Positions 36,301 through 43,965 of a DNA stretch of 64,000 nt are shown here, in pieces; the first letter of the stretch is position 1; each line of letters opens with the position of its first letter. The notes under the pieces were generated by a model. That model made no database searches and had not been told where the DNA came from. It was given only the letters and a program-made list of their open reading frames with translations. The translations under genes and the position numbers were made by a program. Origin of the DNA: Candidatus Gastranaerophilales bacterium (GTDB lineage: Bacteria > Cyanobacteriota > Vampirovibrionia > Gastranaerophilales > Gastranaerophilaceae). The stretch is from contig CANQOQ010000007.1 of NCBI GenBank assembly GCA_947625495.1, forward strand, positions 17,876 through 81,875. The letters are read 5' to 3'.

Positions 36301-37448
36301 CCATTATTTACATTATAAATTGAACCGCCGTTGTTTGCCGAGTTGTTAATAAAGCTGCTTTCTAAATTGCCAATTTTGCTGTTATCATTATACAGAGCTC
36401 CGCCAGAATTAGTTACGGTATTATCGGAAAAATCACCTGTTATATTACCTATTTCACTGTTTGTGAAATTATTAATCGCACCGCCAAATTTTGCGTAGTT
36501 CCCCGTAAAATTACCTTTGATATCTTTAATTGAGCCGCTATTATAGTTATAAATAGCCCCGCCATTATCACTTTCAGCGGTATTTGAAGTATAATTACCG
36601 TTTAAATTGCCAAATTTACCATTATTGTTGTATATAGCCCCGCCTGAACCGGTTGCGGTATTATCGGAAAAATCACCGTTTATATCTCCAATTTTACCAC
36701 TTTGTGCATTGTATATAGCACCACCATTATTTGAAGCGGTATTATTGGAGAAATTACCAGTTATATCTTCAATTGTACTACTGTTTGAATTATAAATTGA
36801 ACCGCCGTATTTTGCAGAATTGTTAGTGAAGTTACTTTCTAAATTACCTAATGTACTTTGGCTATCATTATAAATTGTACCGCCGGAATAAGATGCGGTG
36901 TTATCGGAGAAATCACCATTTATATTACCCATTGAGCCATTATAATTATGGATAGCTCCGCCATAAGCTCCGGAATTTTTCGTAAAATTACTTTCTAAAT
37001 TACCGATTGAGCTGCCATTATTATAGATAGCTCCGCCGGAACCCGCTTCTGAGGAATTTCCGAAAAAATCGCCTTTTATGTTATTGATTGAACTGTTGTT
37101 GTAATTATATATAGCCCCTCCATGTTTTGAAGAGGAATTATTTGAGAAGTTACCTTCAATATCACCGATTGTTCCGTTATTATTATAAATAGCTCCTCCA
37201 TTGTCATTAGAGTTATTTAAAAAATCACCTATAACCTTCTCTCCGTTCATATAGGTTCCGTCATTATTATCAATTCTCTCATGGATAGAATTAGCAGTAT
37301 ATACGGCTTTTTTGTTATCCAATCCTTTTTTTATCAATGGTGATAAATCGTTTATATTTATTTTGGCATTTGCTGTGTAAGAATTCATTTGTACAGGAAA
37401 AAATGCACATAAAAACACTATTGATAATAAAGTGATGTTCCTATTCAT
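33378..37448 (-). CDS. Pmp-like autotransporter with extensive repeats
   Basis: 1356 residues from ATG 37448, which has AGGA upstream and gives a signal peptide (MNRNITLLSIVFLCAFFPVQ). A TTG/ATG extension to 37520 is less likely. The passenger, residues about 60-790, is built of 25-28-residue units with 'GNFSNN(T/S)A..(S/G)GGAIYN' cores. This is the GGA(I/L/V) plus FxxN pattern of Chlamydia polymorphic membrane proteins, a beta-helix. In its middle, four units combine into a 107-residue super-repeat present four times. A non-repeat beta region follows, then an autotransporter beta-domain over about the last 270 residues ('RDAFWVKPYTSF' to 'GVALSFGFNWSV'). The very end is an unusual Lys-Asn repeat. 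It is probably a surface adhesin. Confidence 0.88.
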   Translation of the reverse strand: MNRNITLLSIVFLCAFFPVQMNSYTANAKININDLSPLIKKGLDNKKAVYTANSIHERIDNNDGTYMNGEKVIGDFLNNSNDNGGAIYNNNGTIGDIEGNFSNNSSSKHGGAIYNYNNSSINNIKGDFFGNSSEAGSGGAIYNNGSSIGNLESNFTKNSGAYGGAIHNYNGSMGNINGDFSDNTASYSGGTIYNDSQSTLGNLESNFTNNSAKYGGSIYNSNSSTIEDITGNFSNNTASNNGGAIYNAQSGKIGDINGDFSDNTATGSGGAIYNNNGKFGNLNGNYTSNTAESDNGGAIYNYNSGSIKDIKGNFTGNYAKFGGAINNFTNSEIGNITGDFSDNTVTNSGGALYNDNSKIGNLESSFINNSANNGGSIYNVNNGTIEDITGNFFKNNANTSGGAILNTKGSKIGDIKGNFTQNSALDGFGGAIENFTNGEIGNITGDFSDNTATKSGGALYNDNSGIGNLESSFINNSANHGGSIYNVNNSTIKDITGNFFNNTANTSGGAIYNSKGSKIGNIKGNYTQNSAKNGFGGAIENITNGEIGNITGDFSYNTATSSGGALYNDNSEIGNLESSFINNSANNGGSIFNANNGTIEDITGNFSNNTASTNGGAIYNTQSSKIGNIKGNFTQNSAKNGFGGAVLNYSSSEIGNVTGDFSNNTATGSGGAFYNDKGIVGNLESSFINNSADNGGSIYNTNAGTIGDITGSFSNNTANTSGGAIYNTQSSKIGNIKGNFIQNSAKNGFGGAVYNLAEIGEFINSSFIENSAKTSEGQTHGGAIYSENAAINITADNGLSLFKNNYVQNDNSEKDYEAVYLDSSDLNLKSVNNGIIQFDDQINGSSYNLNLSGDLSGNININNNIKQANITQNNVNTNIYESKYINNKENSITLNNGIINIFHTDTDGINVNNLTLKDSTINLYSVDVDLKNKKMGRISANNYQIESQNKNIDVKSLNLLNDGELPVTDIVFADENIKDNVKLSLTEALTPVHKYQVSYDSNGTYGTNQGIMLFKKDGYNPAVLSSSVAQQLGGFASMTQAYEYSFNHSNMYTALPERLRMQMKNSNKYAINEKNNIIHYYNERVNRDAFWVKPYTSFESVSLKNGVSVNTINYGTLVGADSRFIELRNGWDFVLSGYAGYNGSNQNYRSVHTNQNGGLIGAVGTFYKGSFFSAISGAAGASVGNSDTIAGNEDYTMFMSGVASKTGYNFELNDGKYIIQPNLLISYTFLNQFNYTNAYGYRINSSPLHALQLNPSVKFIYNFKNGWQPYITAGAVYNILDKTQVYANEFQLPSLSIKPYAEYGLGIQKIYNDNFTGYTQAIARSGGRNGVALSFGFNWSVGKNKNKNKNKNIDKL
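33388..33419. repeat. Hexanucleotide tandem repeat in the autotransporter 3' end
   Basis: About five copies of TTTTTG (one as TTTTTA) encode the (Lys-Asn)n tail after the barrel end. As the unit is two codons, copy changes alter tail length without frameshift. Confidence 0.75.
35180..37200. repeat. Coding tandem repeats of the autotransporter passenger
   Basis: Imperfect units of about 75-84 bp run across this span. Between about 35200 and 36480 they combine into four copies of a roughly 321-bp super-repeat, each encoding GEIGNITGDFS, IGNLESSFINNS, TIEDITGNF and KIGDIKGNFTQNS segments in that order. High DNA identity between copies suggests recent duplication and recombination. Confidence 0.8.
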
Positions 37449-37611
37449 AATTCCTACAACTATAATTCTAACTATAATTATAATAATACCACATTTTTGT
37501 AAATATGATAACCTTTTCAAACTTTATTTCATCCTAAATTTGGTTAAAATTTTTTAACTGATATCTTGTAATTTAAGAAAAATAATAATAGAATGTTTTT
37601 AAGGAGTTCTA

Positions 37612-38118
37612 ATGGCAGTAGCGTATTTGTGTTTAGGTTCAAATATAGGAGACAAGCTTGGTAATGTACAGCAAGCTGTTAGAATGCTTACTCAGACATC
37701 AATGGTAACTGTTGTACGTTCATCAGCATTTTATGAAACAGAACCTTGGGGTAATAAAGAGCTTGATTGGTTTGTTAATGCGGTTATTGAGATAAAAACG
37801 AAATTATCGCCCCGAGAACTGCTTGACTTATGTAAAAATACCGAAATTCAAATGGGTAGAAAAAAAACAGAGTCCAAAAATTATGAACCGAGAATTATTG
37901 ACATAGATATTTTATTTTACGGTGATTTGATTATAAATGAGCCTGACTTGATAATTCCGCATCCGCATTTGCATGAAAGAGCATTTGCAATAGTTCCTTT
38001 GCTTGAATTAATACCTGATTATGAACATCCAAAGTATAAAAAATCTCTGTTGCAGCTTCATGAAGAATTAGAAACAGTAGACGACGTATTTTTATATGGA
38101 ACAAGAGTCGATATATAA
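37612..38118 (+). CDS. folK: HPPK, folate biosynthesis pyrophosphokinase
   Basis: 168 residues, AAGGAG before ATG. 'YLCLGSNIGDKLGNVQQAVRML', 'SAFYETEPWG' and 'EPRIIDIDILFYGDLIINEPDLIIPHPHLHERAFAIVPLLE' are the HPPK signatures, including the R-x-x-D-x-D-x-L metal site. It transfers pyrophosphate from ATP to 6-hydroxymethyl-dihydropterin. It overlaps the next gene by 23 bp. Confidence 0.97.
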   Translation: MAVAYLCLGSNIGDKLGNVQQAVRMLTQTSMVTVVRSSAFYETEPWGNKELDWFVNAVIEIKTKLSPRELLDLCKNTEIQMGRKKTESKNYEPRIIDIDILFYGDLIINEPDLIIPHPHLHERAFAIVPLLELIPDYEHPKYKKSLLQLHEELETVDDVFLYGTRVDI

Positions 38119-39388
38119 AAGCCCCAGAAAATTTCGCAATAAGAAATATTTGCAAAATTTTGAAGCGGCAGCTTTAAAAGGAGAGCATTTGAACGGCGAC
38201 TATGAGGCGGCGGCAAAGTTTGACAGCGAATTAAATATTGCCGTTATAGGACTAGGTGCTTCAGGCGGTTTAGCCAGCGTTTTGCTTGTTAAAAATCCCT
38301 ATAATAAAATTTTTGGATTTGATGAAAAACCGCCTTTTTCAACGCTTCTTCCGACAGGCGGCGGAAGATGCAACCTTACATATGCCGAAGATGATGTTAA
38401 AGAGTTTGTGAAAAATTATCCGAGAGGCAATAAATTTCTGCTGTCCGTTTTTTCAAGGTTTTCTCAAAGCCAAACCCGTAAACTCTTTGAAGATTTAGGT
38501 ATAAAAACTTATGTACAGAAGGATAAAAGAGTATTTCCGTCCTCTGACAGTTCAAAAAAAACTGTTGAAATTTTGAGAAAACATCTTGAATGTCAAAATT
38601 TTAAGTATATAAAAGAAAATGTCATAAAAATTGAAAAGCTAAACGGCAAGTTTATACTTTATACAAAAAAATCAAAATATGAATTTGATGTTGTAATTAT
38701 AGCTTCAGGCGGTAAAAATGAAGGCTTTGAACTTGCTAAGCAGATGGGGCATAATATAATAAATCCTGTTCCCTCTTTATGTGCTTTAGATATTGAAGAA
38801 AGAAATTTTTATAAGCTTTCAGGGCTTACATTTAAAAATGTCGAGGCAAAAGTGAATAAATACAGCGCTGAAGGTGATATTCTGTTCGCTCATAAATTTA
38901 TAACCGGACCTTGTATTTTTAAAATTTCTTCTCTGTGCGCCTATAATAATCTGCCTTTTGAGATAACTTTAAAACTCACAAAAGAAAGCAGAGAAGAAAT
39001 AGAAGAATATTTAAAAAATAATCCCGTAAAAACAATAAAAAAAGCTTTTTCAAGATTTGCACCAGAAACTTTTATTTCTGAAATTTTAAAAATAAATTCG
39101 ATAGAAGGAACAAAACAAACAGCACAAATAAAAAAAGCGGAGAAAGAAATATTAATAAATTCTCTGACTGCATTAAAACTGCATGTTAAAGGCAGGATAA
39201 AGGATTCAGAAATAGTAACCGCAGGCGGAGTTGACTTAAATGAGATTTATTCAAAAACAATGGAATCTAAACTTCATAATAATTTGTATTTCATTGGAGA
39301 AATATTAAATATAGACGGATTCACGGGCGGATTTAATCTTCAAAACTGCTGGTCAGATGCTTATCTTTGTACGAAAAGTATTAATTAA
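38096..39388 (+). CDS. HI0933-family FAD-dependent oxidoreductase (BaiN-like)
   Basis: 430 residues. The Rossmann motif 'IAVIGLGASGGLASVLL' lies at about residue 48, later than usual. 'LLPTGGGRCNLTYAE' is the family signature, 'VVIIASGGKNEGF' the second dinucleotide motif, and 'TAGGVDLNEI' with 'DGFTGGFNLQNCWSDAY' the C-terminal FAD site. The start ATG inside folK gives a 45-residue charged leader not typical of the family, but there is no internal ATG to replace it. Family members reduce bile-acid intermediates or act on unknown substrates. Confidence 0.88.
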   Translation: MEQESIYKSPRKFRNKKYLQNFEAAALKGEHLNGDYEAAAKFDSELNIAVIGLGASGGLASVLLVKNPYNKIFGFDEKPPFSTLLPTGGGRCNLTYAEDDVKEFVKNYPRGNKFLLSVFSRFSQSQTRKLFEDLGIKTYVQKDKRVFPSSDSSKKTVEILRKHLECQNFKYIKENVIKIEKLNGKFILYTKKSKYEFDVVIIASGGKNEGFELAKQMGHNIINPVPSLCALDIEERNFYKLSGLTFKNVEAKVNKYSAEGDILFAHKFITGPCIFKISSLCAYNNLPFEITLKLTKESREEIEEYLKNNPVKTIKKAFSRFAPETFISEILKINSIEGTKQTAQIKKAEKEILINSLTALKLHVKGRIKDSEIVTAGGVDLNEIYSKTMESKLHNNLYFIGEILNIDGFTGGFNLQNCWSDAYLCTKSIN

Positions 39389-39420
39389 AAAGAACGGGAG
39401 TTTTAACTCCCGCTCTTTTT
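39386..39420. terminator. Bidirectional terminator after the flavoprotein
   Basis: CGGGAGTT-TT-AACTCCCG flanked by A-rich and T-rich runs, between convergent genes. Confidence 0.85.
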
Positions 39421-39427
39421 ATGGATT

Positions 39428-40204
39428 TTATTGTTTTTCTCTCGGAAAAATAATTCTTAAGAACTGTCCTGTTAAGTCCAAAGTAATAATACTTCCGAGA
39501 CCGCCGATTATTGTTGCTATAAGAGATGATATAATAATAGCATTTGATGCGGATACTGCCGAATTTGCGATTGGTACGAGTGAAGAAACTCCAAATATAA
39601 AACCAATCGGAATAGTAATACAAAGGTCGATTAAAACAACTGCTATTATAATAACAATAATCTTAAAAAAGTATATTATAAATGATTTGATATTACTTGT
39701 TATTGTTTTAAATACCTTTTTATAATTGAAATATTCTTTAAATTTTAAGGTTGTTAAAAATTGGAAATTAAGTGTTATTGTTAATAAAATTAGTGCGAAA
39801 TACAAAATTATACCTAATATAGCGGCTACAGATTGCAGCTTCATAAGAGATACAGCAAAAACTCCTATTATAATACCGAATATAACACCGTTTAATAAAG
39901 CTCCGGCTATCGCTTTTAGCGAAATAAGTAAAATATTAGCAAAATCGTCAACTATAGAAGGGAAAACAGATTTCTTTTCTCTATATAAATTGTGAACTCC
40001 CAGCATATTAATACCGCTTGTTAACAAACTAAAGATTAGAAATACTACAACAGCTGTAATTATAGTTTCATTTGATTCTCCCTTTTTTATAAATGTAAAA
40101 CTTAATTGAGCAATTACAGCTAAAATCAAATAAACAAGAATATTTAATTTGTTATATTGTTCTGATAATGTATTTTTAAATGCACTCCTAATACTAATTT
40201 TCAT
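39428..40204 (-). CDS. Six-TM membrane protein of unknown function
   Basis: 258 residues from ATG 40204, preceded by GGAGGAGGA; the ATG five codons upstream lies inside that RBS. About six hydrophobic segments, Ile/Val-rich, with 'LLTSGINMLGVHNLYREKK' in the first loop and an 'ILLISLKAIAGALLNGVIFGIIIG' segment. The pattern recalls DUF975/DUF4013-like proteins, but I would not assign it. Single gene. Confidence 0.68.
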   Translation of the reverse strand: MKISIRSAFKNTLSEQYNKLNILVYLILAVIAQLSFTFIKKGESNETIITAVVVFLIFSLLTSGINMLGVHNLYREKKSVFPSIVDDFANILLISLKAIAGALLNGVIFGIIIGVFAVSLMKLQSVAAILGIILYFALILLTITLNFQFLTTLKFKEYFNYKKVFKTITSNIKSFIIYFFKIIVIIIAVVLIDLCITIPIGFIFGVSSLVPIANSAVSASNAIIISSLIATIIGGLGSIITLDLTGQFLRIIFPREKQ

Positions 40205-40398
40205 ATTATCCTCCTCCAACTTAACAGGTATAATTCTAATATATTTTTTGCGATTTGTAAATTTATGTTTGAAAAAAAATATGTTTAATATATGATGTTA
40301 ACAGTAATTTTAAACAAAGGAAGTAGAATATAAGGAAAAAAGATATATTCTATAATTTTCTATTGTAAAGAGAAATAGAAATAATAAGGAAAAACACA

Positions 40399-40566
40399 AT
40401 GGGAATCAAAGGAAAAAACGACAGAATGGTAGTTCTTGCTTGTGAAGAATGCAAAAGAAGAAACTATACAACAGTAAAAAATAAGAAGAACTCAAAAGAA
40501 AGAATGGAACTGAATAAATATTGTCCGTTCTGCCAAAAACACGTATTGCACAAAGAAACAAAATAG
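40399..40566 (+). CDS. rpmG: 50S ribosomal protein L33
   Basis: 55 residues. Two zinc-ribbon CxxC pairs are visible ('[10 protein letters not shown]' and 'YCPFCQKHV') with the basic centre '[18 protein letters not shown]'. It opens the rpmG-tRNA-Trp-secE-nusG-rplK-rplA cluster, a classical order. The stop is 13 bp before tRNA-Trp. Confidence 0.96.
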   Translation: MGIKGKNDRMVVLACEECKRRNYTTVKNKKNSKERMELNKYCPFCQKHVLHKETK

Positions 40567-40579
40567 GCAAATATAGTGA

Positions 40580-40652
40580 GCGTCCTTAGTTCAGTTGGTA
40601 GAACGTCGGTCTCCAAAACCGGATGTCGAGGGTTCGAGTCCTTCAGGGCGCG
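40580..40652 (+). tRNA. tRNA-Trp (CCA)
   Basis: Acceptor GCGTCCT/AGGGCGC (one G-T pair), D arm AGTTCAGTTGGTAGAAC, anticodon loop CTCCAAA with anticodon CCA, T arm GGGTTCGAGTCC, discriminator G, no encoded CCA. Embedded between rpmG and secE as in many bacteria. TGA is stop here, consistent with a single CCA tRNA. Confidence 0.96.
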
Positions 40653-40672
40653 AATTATAAAAAGGAAAATCA

Positions 40673-40864
40673 ATGGAAAAATTCGTAACATACTTTAAAG
40701 GTGTAAAGTCGGAATGGGGTAAGATAACCTGGCCGGAAAGAAAACAAGTTGTAGTCCAAACAGTAATAGTACTTGTTATCGTTATTGCCTTTACAATATA
40801 TACTTACGGTTTGGATATCCTGTTTGAATCAATAATTAAAAATGTATTCAAACTGGGAACATAA
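40673..40864 (+). CDS. secE: Preprotein translocase subunit SecE
   Basis: 63 residues, the short single-TM form. 'YFKGVKSEWGKITWPERKQVVVQTVIVLVIVIAFTIYTYGLDILF' holds the conserved amphipathic helix (W-x-x-P) and the TM. Partner of SecY in the plasma membrane. AAAGGAAAATC before ATG. Confidence 0.96.
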   Translation: MEKFVTYFKGVKSEWGKITWPERKQVVVQTVIVLVIVIAFTIYTYGLDILFESIIKNVFKLGT

Positions 40865-40895
40865 CGAGTTAGAAGAAGATAGGAATAATTAACTA

Positions 40896-41555
40896 ATGAC
40901 AAAAGACAAACAAGAAATAGTAGAACATTTGGCTGATATGGAACTCGGGCAGGAAGGTGTTTCTAAAAAAGAAGAAATAACGGAAGAAAAAGAAACCGAG
41001 TTTAAGGAAGCACAGAAAGAAGCCAAAGCACCTCAAAAAAGATGGTATATCGTTCATACTTATTCGGGTCATGAAAATAAGGTTAAAGTTAACCTTGAAA
41101 AACGCATAGAATATATGAATATGGGGGATAAGATATTCAGAATAGAAGTACCCCAGAAAACAGTAACAAAAATGAAAGACGGGAAGAAAACAGACAGAGA
41201 AGAAAAGATATTCCCGGGCTACGTTCTTGTTGAAATGATAATGGATGATGATTCTTGGTATGTAGTAAGACATACGGCAGGAGTAACAAAATTTGTCGGG
41301 TCTGCGAAAAAACCGATTCCCGCAAAAGACAGTGAAATTAAGAAAATCATTCATAAAACACAAAATCAGGTTACGAAAGTTGAACTTGATGTTAAAGCAG
41401 GTGATAAGGTCAGAATTATTTCAGGACCGTTCTCTGAATTTATTGGTGATATTACGGAAGTTTATCCGGATAAATCTAAATTAAGAGCAATGGTATCGAT
41501 ATTCGGACGTGAAACGCCTGTAGAGCTTGAATATAAGCAAATTCAGAAAATATAG
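40896..41555 (+). CDS. nusG: Transcription elongation factor NusG
   Basis: 219 residues. The NGN domain begins at about residue 47 ('RWYIVHTYSGHENKVKVNLEKRI') and includes 'EKIFPGYVLVEMIMDDDSWYVVRHTAGVTKFVG'. The KOW domain is 'VKAGDKVRIISGPFSEFIGDITEVYPDKSKLRAMVSIFGRETPVELEYKQIQKI'. The first 45 residues are an acidic/Lys extension (KKEEITEEKETEF), longer than in most NusG. Weak RBS. Confidence 0.97.
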   Translation: MTKDKQEIVEHLADMELGQEGVSKKEEITEEKETEFKEAQKEAKAPQKRWYIVHTYSGHENKVKVNLEKRIEYMNMGDKIFRIEVPQKTVTKMKDGKKTDREEKIFPGYVLVEMIMDDDSWYVVRHTAGVTKFVGSAKKPIPAKDSEIKKIIHKTQNQVTKVELDVKAGDKVRIISGPFSEFIGDITEVYPDKSKLRAMVSIFGRETPVELEYKQIQKI

Positions 41556-41830
41556 CGAAATTCCGGACGGACGAAAGTCCGGTTAGCGAGGAACGAAGCG
41601 AGGACAAGGCGAAGCCAAACGAGCGGCAGTTCTGAGCGAGAAGGAATTTCAAGAGGCGAAATTCCGCAGGGTGGAGCAAAGCGAACCCGAGGAAAGCGGA
41701 TGCCGAAGTGAGGACAGCCAAAGGCGAACGAACGACAGGCAAACGCGAACAGGAATTTCAAGAGGCGAAATTCCGCAGGGACGGAAGTCCGAAGGGTGTA
41801 GCTATTTAATAAACGAAAAATATACAAACA
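41556..41830 (+). repeat. GC-rich degenerate tandem repeat island between nusG and rplK
   Basis: About 260 bp of strikingly GC-rich, purine-biased sequence in an AT-rich genome. GCGAAATTCCG recurs at about 41555, 41656 and 41766, giving a period of about 100-110 bp. A 30-bp segment is exactly repeated at 41642-41671 and 41751-41780. Both copies contain the hairpin GGAATTTC-AAGAGGC-GAAATTCC. More hairpins: CCGGAC...GTCCGG (41563-41582) and GGAC..GTCC near the end. No plausible gene in either strand; minus-strand frames are low-complexity. It would be transcribed as the nusG-rplK spacer. Confidence 0.7.
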
Positions 41831-41861
41831 GTGGAAGGAAGTAAAATTCCGCCATTACCAC
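41831..41861 (+). promoter_or_regulatory. Probable L1-binding leader before rplK
   Basis: GTGGAAG, inner hairpin GGAA...TTCC, then CCATT-ACCAC: two short stems with an asymmetric internal loop. The frame GTGG(A/G)AG...ACCAC resembles the L1 site of 23S helix 76-77, which L1 operator mimics copy. It ends 17 bp before the rplK ATG. Confidence 0.6.
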
Positions 41862-41877
41862 GAAAGGAGAAAACAAA

Positions 41878-42303
41878 ATGGCAAAGAAAGTTGTAGGAAA
41901 AATTAAACTACAAATTCAAGCGGGTAAAGCAAACCCATCACCGCCGGTAGGACCTGCACTTGGTCAGCACGGTGTAAACATTATGGAATTCTGTAAGCAA
42001 TTCAATGCAAAAACAGAATCACAAGCAGGATACATTATACCTGTTGTTATTGATGTGTATGAAGACAGATCATTCTCATTCGTAACAAAATCACCGCCGG
42101 CTGCTGTATTAATTAAAAAAGCAATTAATTTAGCAAAAGGCAGCGCAGCACCAAACAAAACAAAAGTAGGGCAAATTACAAGAGCTCAACTTGAAGAAAT
42201 TGCTAAAATTAAAATGGAAGACCTTAACGCAACTACTATGGATTCTGCAGTTGAAATGATTAAAGGTTCTTGCAGAGCAATGGGTGTTACCGTAACAGAT
42301 TAA
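41878..42303 (+). CDS. rplK: 50S ribosomal protein L11
   Basis: 141 residues, normal length. '[35 protein letters not shown]' is the L11 N-terminal signature and '[14 protein letters not shown]' the end of the RNA-binding domain. Part of the GTPase centre of the 50S subunit. AAAGGAG before ATG. Confidence 0.98.
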   Translation: MAKKVVGKIKLQIQAGKANPSPPVGPALGQHGVNIMEFCKQFNAKTESQAGYIIPVVIDVYEDRSFSFVTKSPPAAVLIKKAINLAKGSAAPNKTKVGQITRAQLEEIAKIKMEDLNATTMDSAVEMIKGSCRAMGVTVTD

Positions 42304-42316
42304 TTAAAAACAAAAG

Positions 42317-42343
42317 GTGGAAGCAAATTTGCGTTATGACCAC
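42317..42343 (+). promoter_or_regulatory. Probable L1-binding leader before rplA
   Basis: GTGGAA, perfect inner hairpin GCAAATTTGC, then GTTATG-ACCAC. It has the same two-stem layout as the site before rplK and overlaps the approach to the rplA RBS. Confidence 0.6.
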
Positions 42344-42356
42344 AAAAGGAGAAAAA

Positions 42357-43082
42357 ATGTCAAAATTAACTAAAAAACAAAAGAAAATTGCTGAAATGAT
42401 GGAAGGGTTTAATCAGCCTTGCTCAGCTGTTGAAGCTATAAAAAAATTGCAGGAAGTATCAAAAGAAACCTGCAAATTTAACGAAACTGTTGAATGCCAT
42501 ATGTCATTGGGTATTGATGTTAAACACGCAGATCAGCAGATACGTTCAACCACAGTTCTGCCTGCAGGACTTGGTAAAACAGTAAGAGTATGTGTTATAG
42601 CAAAAGGTGCAAAAGCAACTGAAGCAAAAGAAGCAGGTGCTGATGAAGCCGGTGCTGAAGAAATTATCGATAAAATTGCAGGCGGCTGGTTCGAATTTGA
42701 TACCTTAATTGCTACTCCCGATTGTATGGGTATGCTCGGTAAATTAGGACGTGTTTTAGGACCTAAAGGTTTAATGCCTAACCCTAAAACAGGTACTGTT
42801 ACTTTAGATGTAGCTAAAGCTGTTAAAGATGCTAAAGCAGGTAAAGTTGAATTCAGAGCCGACAAACAAGGTATGATTCACGTACCAATCGGTAAAATTC
42901 AATTCTCTCATGAAGATTTAATGAAAAACTACATTACATTGGCAGATGCCGTATTGAGAGCAAAACCTTCATCAGCTAAAGGTATTTATTTAAAATCAGT
43001 ATATTTAACTACAACAATGGGTCCAAGTATTAAATTGGATTCAAAAAATGTTGCAGCTGAAGTTAAAGAAAATATTCAGTAA
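42357..43082 (+). CDS. rplA: 50S ribosomal protein L1
   Basis: 241 residues from ATG 42357, which has AAAGGAG; in-frame codons back to 42270 lie within rplK and are not used. '[40 protein letters not shown]', '[16 protein letters not shown]' and '[20 protein letters not shown]' are L1 signatures. Builds the L1 stalk and represses its own operon in many bacteria. Unlike the usual order, rplJ and rplL do not follow. Confidence 0.98.
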   Translation: MSKLTKKQKKIAEMMEGFNQPCSAVEAIKKLQEVSKETCKFNETVECHMSLGIDVKHADQQIRSTTVLPAGLGKTVRVCVIAKGAKATEAKEAGADEAGAEEIIDKIAGGWFEFDTLIATPDCMGMLGKLGRVLGPKGLMPNPKTGTVTLDVAKAVKDAKAGKVEFRADKQGMIHVPIGKIQFSHEDLMKNYITLADAVLRAKPSSAKGIYLKSVYLTTTMGPSIKLDSKNVAAEVKENIQ

Positions 43083-43100
43083 AGTATCGTATTAAATTTT

Positions 43101-43131
43101 GTGGGTACATCATATTATGTGGTGTACTCAC
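43101..43131 (+). terminator. Hairpin after rplA
   Basis: GTGGGTACATCA and TGGTGTACTCAC pair over 12 bp (two G-U pairs) around a 7-base loop, 19 bp after the rplA stop. No strong T-run follows, so it is a weak terminator or an RNA-stability element. Confidence 0.5.
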
Positions 43132-43255
43132 TTAATTTAATTCGGTATAAAATGTGAATCCATGCTATCCATACTATACAGCGGTGCTTCGCATTGTAAC
43201 ACACTTGACGAACCCGTATAAATACTCGTACAATTTATAAGGAGCTTATAAAATA

Positions 43256-43918
43256 ATGAAACAAGATACGACTATTTCGGCTAAAGTTCAAATGTGGATT
43301 TTAATAAAATTCTTAAAATTGTTTTTTTTGACTGAACAACATCTTCTAAAAATAAAAAGTATAAATTATCCCACGGAACAGTTTATATTTTCGATGTGGC
43401 ATTGTCACCAGTGTTTAGTGTACGGAGTAAAAGATAAATCTAAATTTTATGCTCTTATAAGTGCATCAAATGACGGAGAAATAATAGCAGAAGCGGCAAA
43501 ATGTTTGAATATAAAATCAATAAGAGGCTCAAGTAAAAGAAAAGCTGTATCAGCTTCTTTAGAAATGATTGATAAGCTAAATGAAGGTAATTCTATAGGT
43601 ATAATGGTTGACGGCCCTAAAGGACCAAAGGGCAGAGTCAAAGACGGGATTATTAATATAGCAAAATTGTCGGGAGTTCCTATAGTACCTGTAGCTTGGG
43701 CTTCAAAAGATAAAACGTTTTTTGAATTAAAAACTTGGGATAAGTTTAAACTCCCGTTAGGACCCTGTCAAACAGTTGCTTTATATGGTGAGCCTATTTA
43801 TGTTCCTTCAGAATTAACGAAAGAAGAAACTAAAGAATTGTGTTTGAAAGTGGAAAATGAAATGAATAGACTGCAAACTGACTTGGAAAATAATTACGAT
43901 AAATATTTAGAAGCATAA
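43256..43918 (+). CDS. DUF374 lysophospholipid/LPS acyltransferase-like protein
   Basis: 220 residues, AAGGAG before ATG. 'FSMWHCHQ' is the acyltransferase H-block variant, 'LISASNDGEIIAEAAKCLNIKSIRGSSKRKA' the substrate block, 'GIMVDGPKGPKGRVKDGIINIAKLSGVPIVPVAW' the family hallmark. This family replaces or supplements LpxL/KdtA steps in lipid A assembly in some Gram-negatives. Membrane-associated. Placed after rplA where rplJ would be expected. Confidence 0.85.
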   Translation: MKQDTTISAKVQMWILIKFLKLFFLTEQHLLKIKSINYPTEQFIFSMWHCHQCLVYGVKDKSKFYALISASNDGEIIAEAAKCLNIKSIRGSSKRKAVSASLEMIDKLNEGNSIGIMVDGPKGPKGRVKDGIINIAKLSGVPIVPVAWASKDKTFFELKTWDKFKLPLGPCQTVALYGEPIYVPSELTKEETKELCLKVENEMNRLQTDLENNYDKYLEA

Positions 43919-43948
43919 AAAAAGAGGATTTTTAAGTCCTCTTTTTTA
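43917..43948. terminator. Bidirectional terminator between the acyltransferase and rpaB
   Basis: AAAAAAGAGGA-loop-TCCTCTTTTTT between convergent stops. Confidence 0.85.
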
Positions 43949-43965
43949 TTTATTTTGTACTTTAT

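Noticed and set aside
35180..37200. CRISPR-like periodic repeats
   Set aside because: The periodicity is in a single open frame and encodes beta-helix units; there are no conserved repeats with unique spacers.
41476..41827. Minus-strand open frames across the GC-rich island between nusG and rplK
   Set aside because: Low-complexity products (Leu/Ser/Arg/Phe-rich) created by the repeat, no RBS, and they overlap nusG.
42357..42358. A void feature entry labelled placeholder appears before the rplA entry
   Set aside because: It has an invalid end and no content; the rplA entry at 42357-43082 is the valid one.
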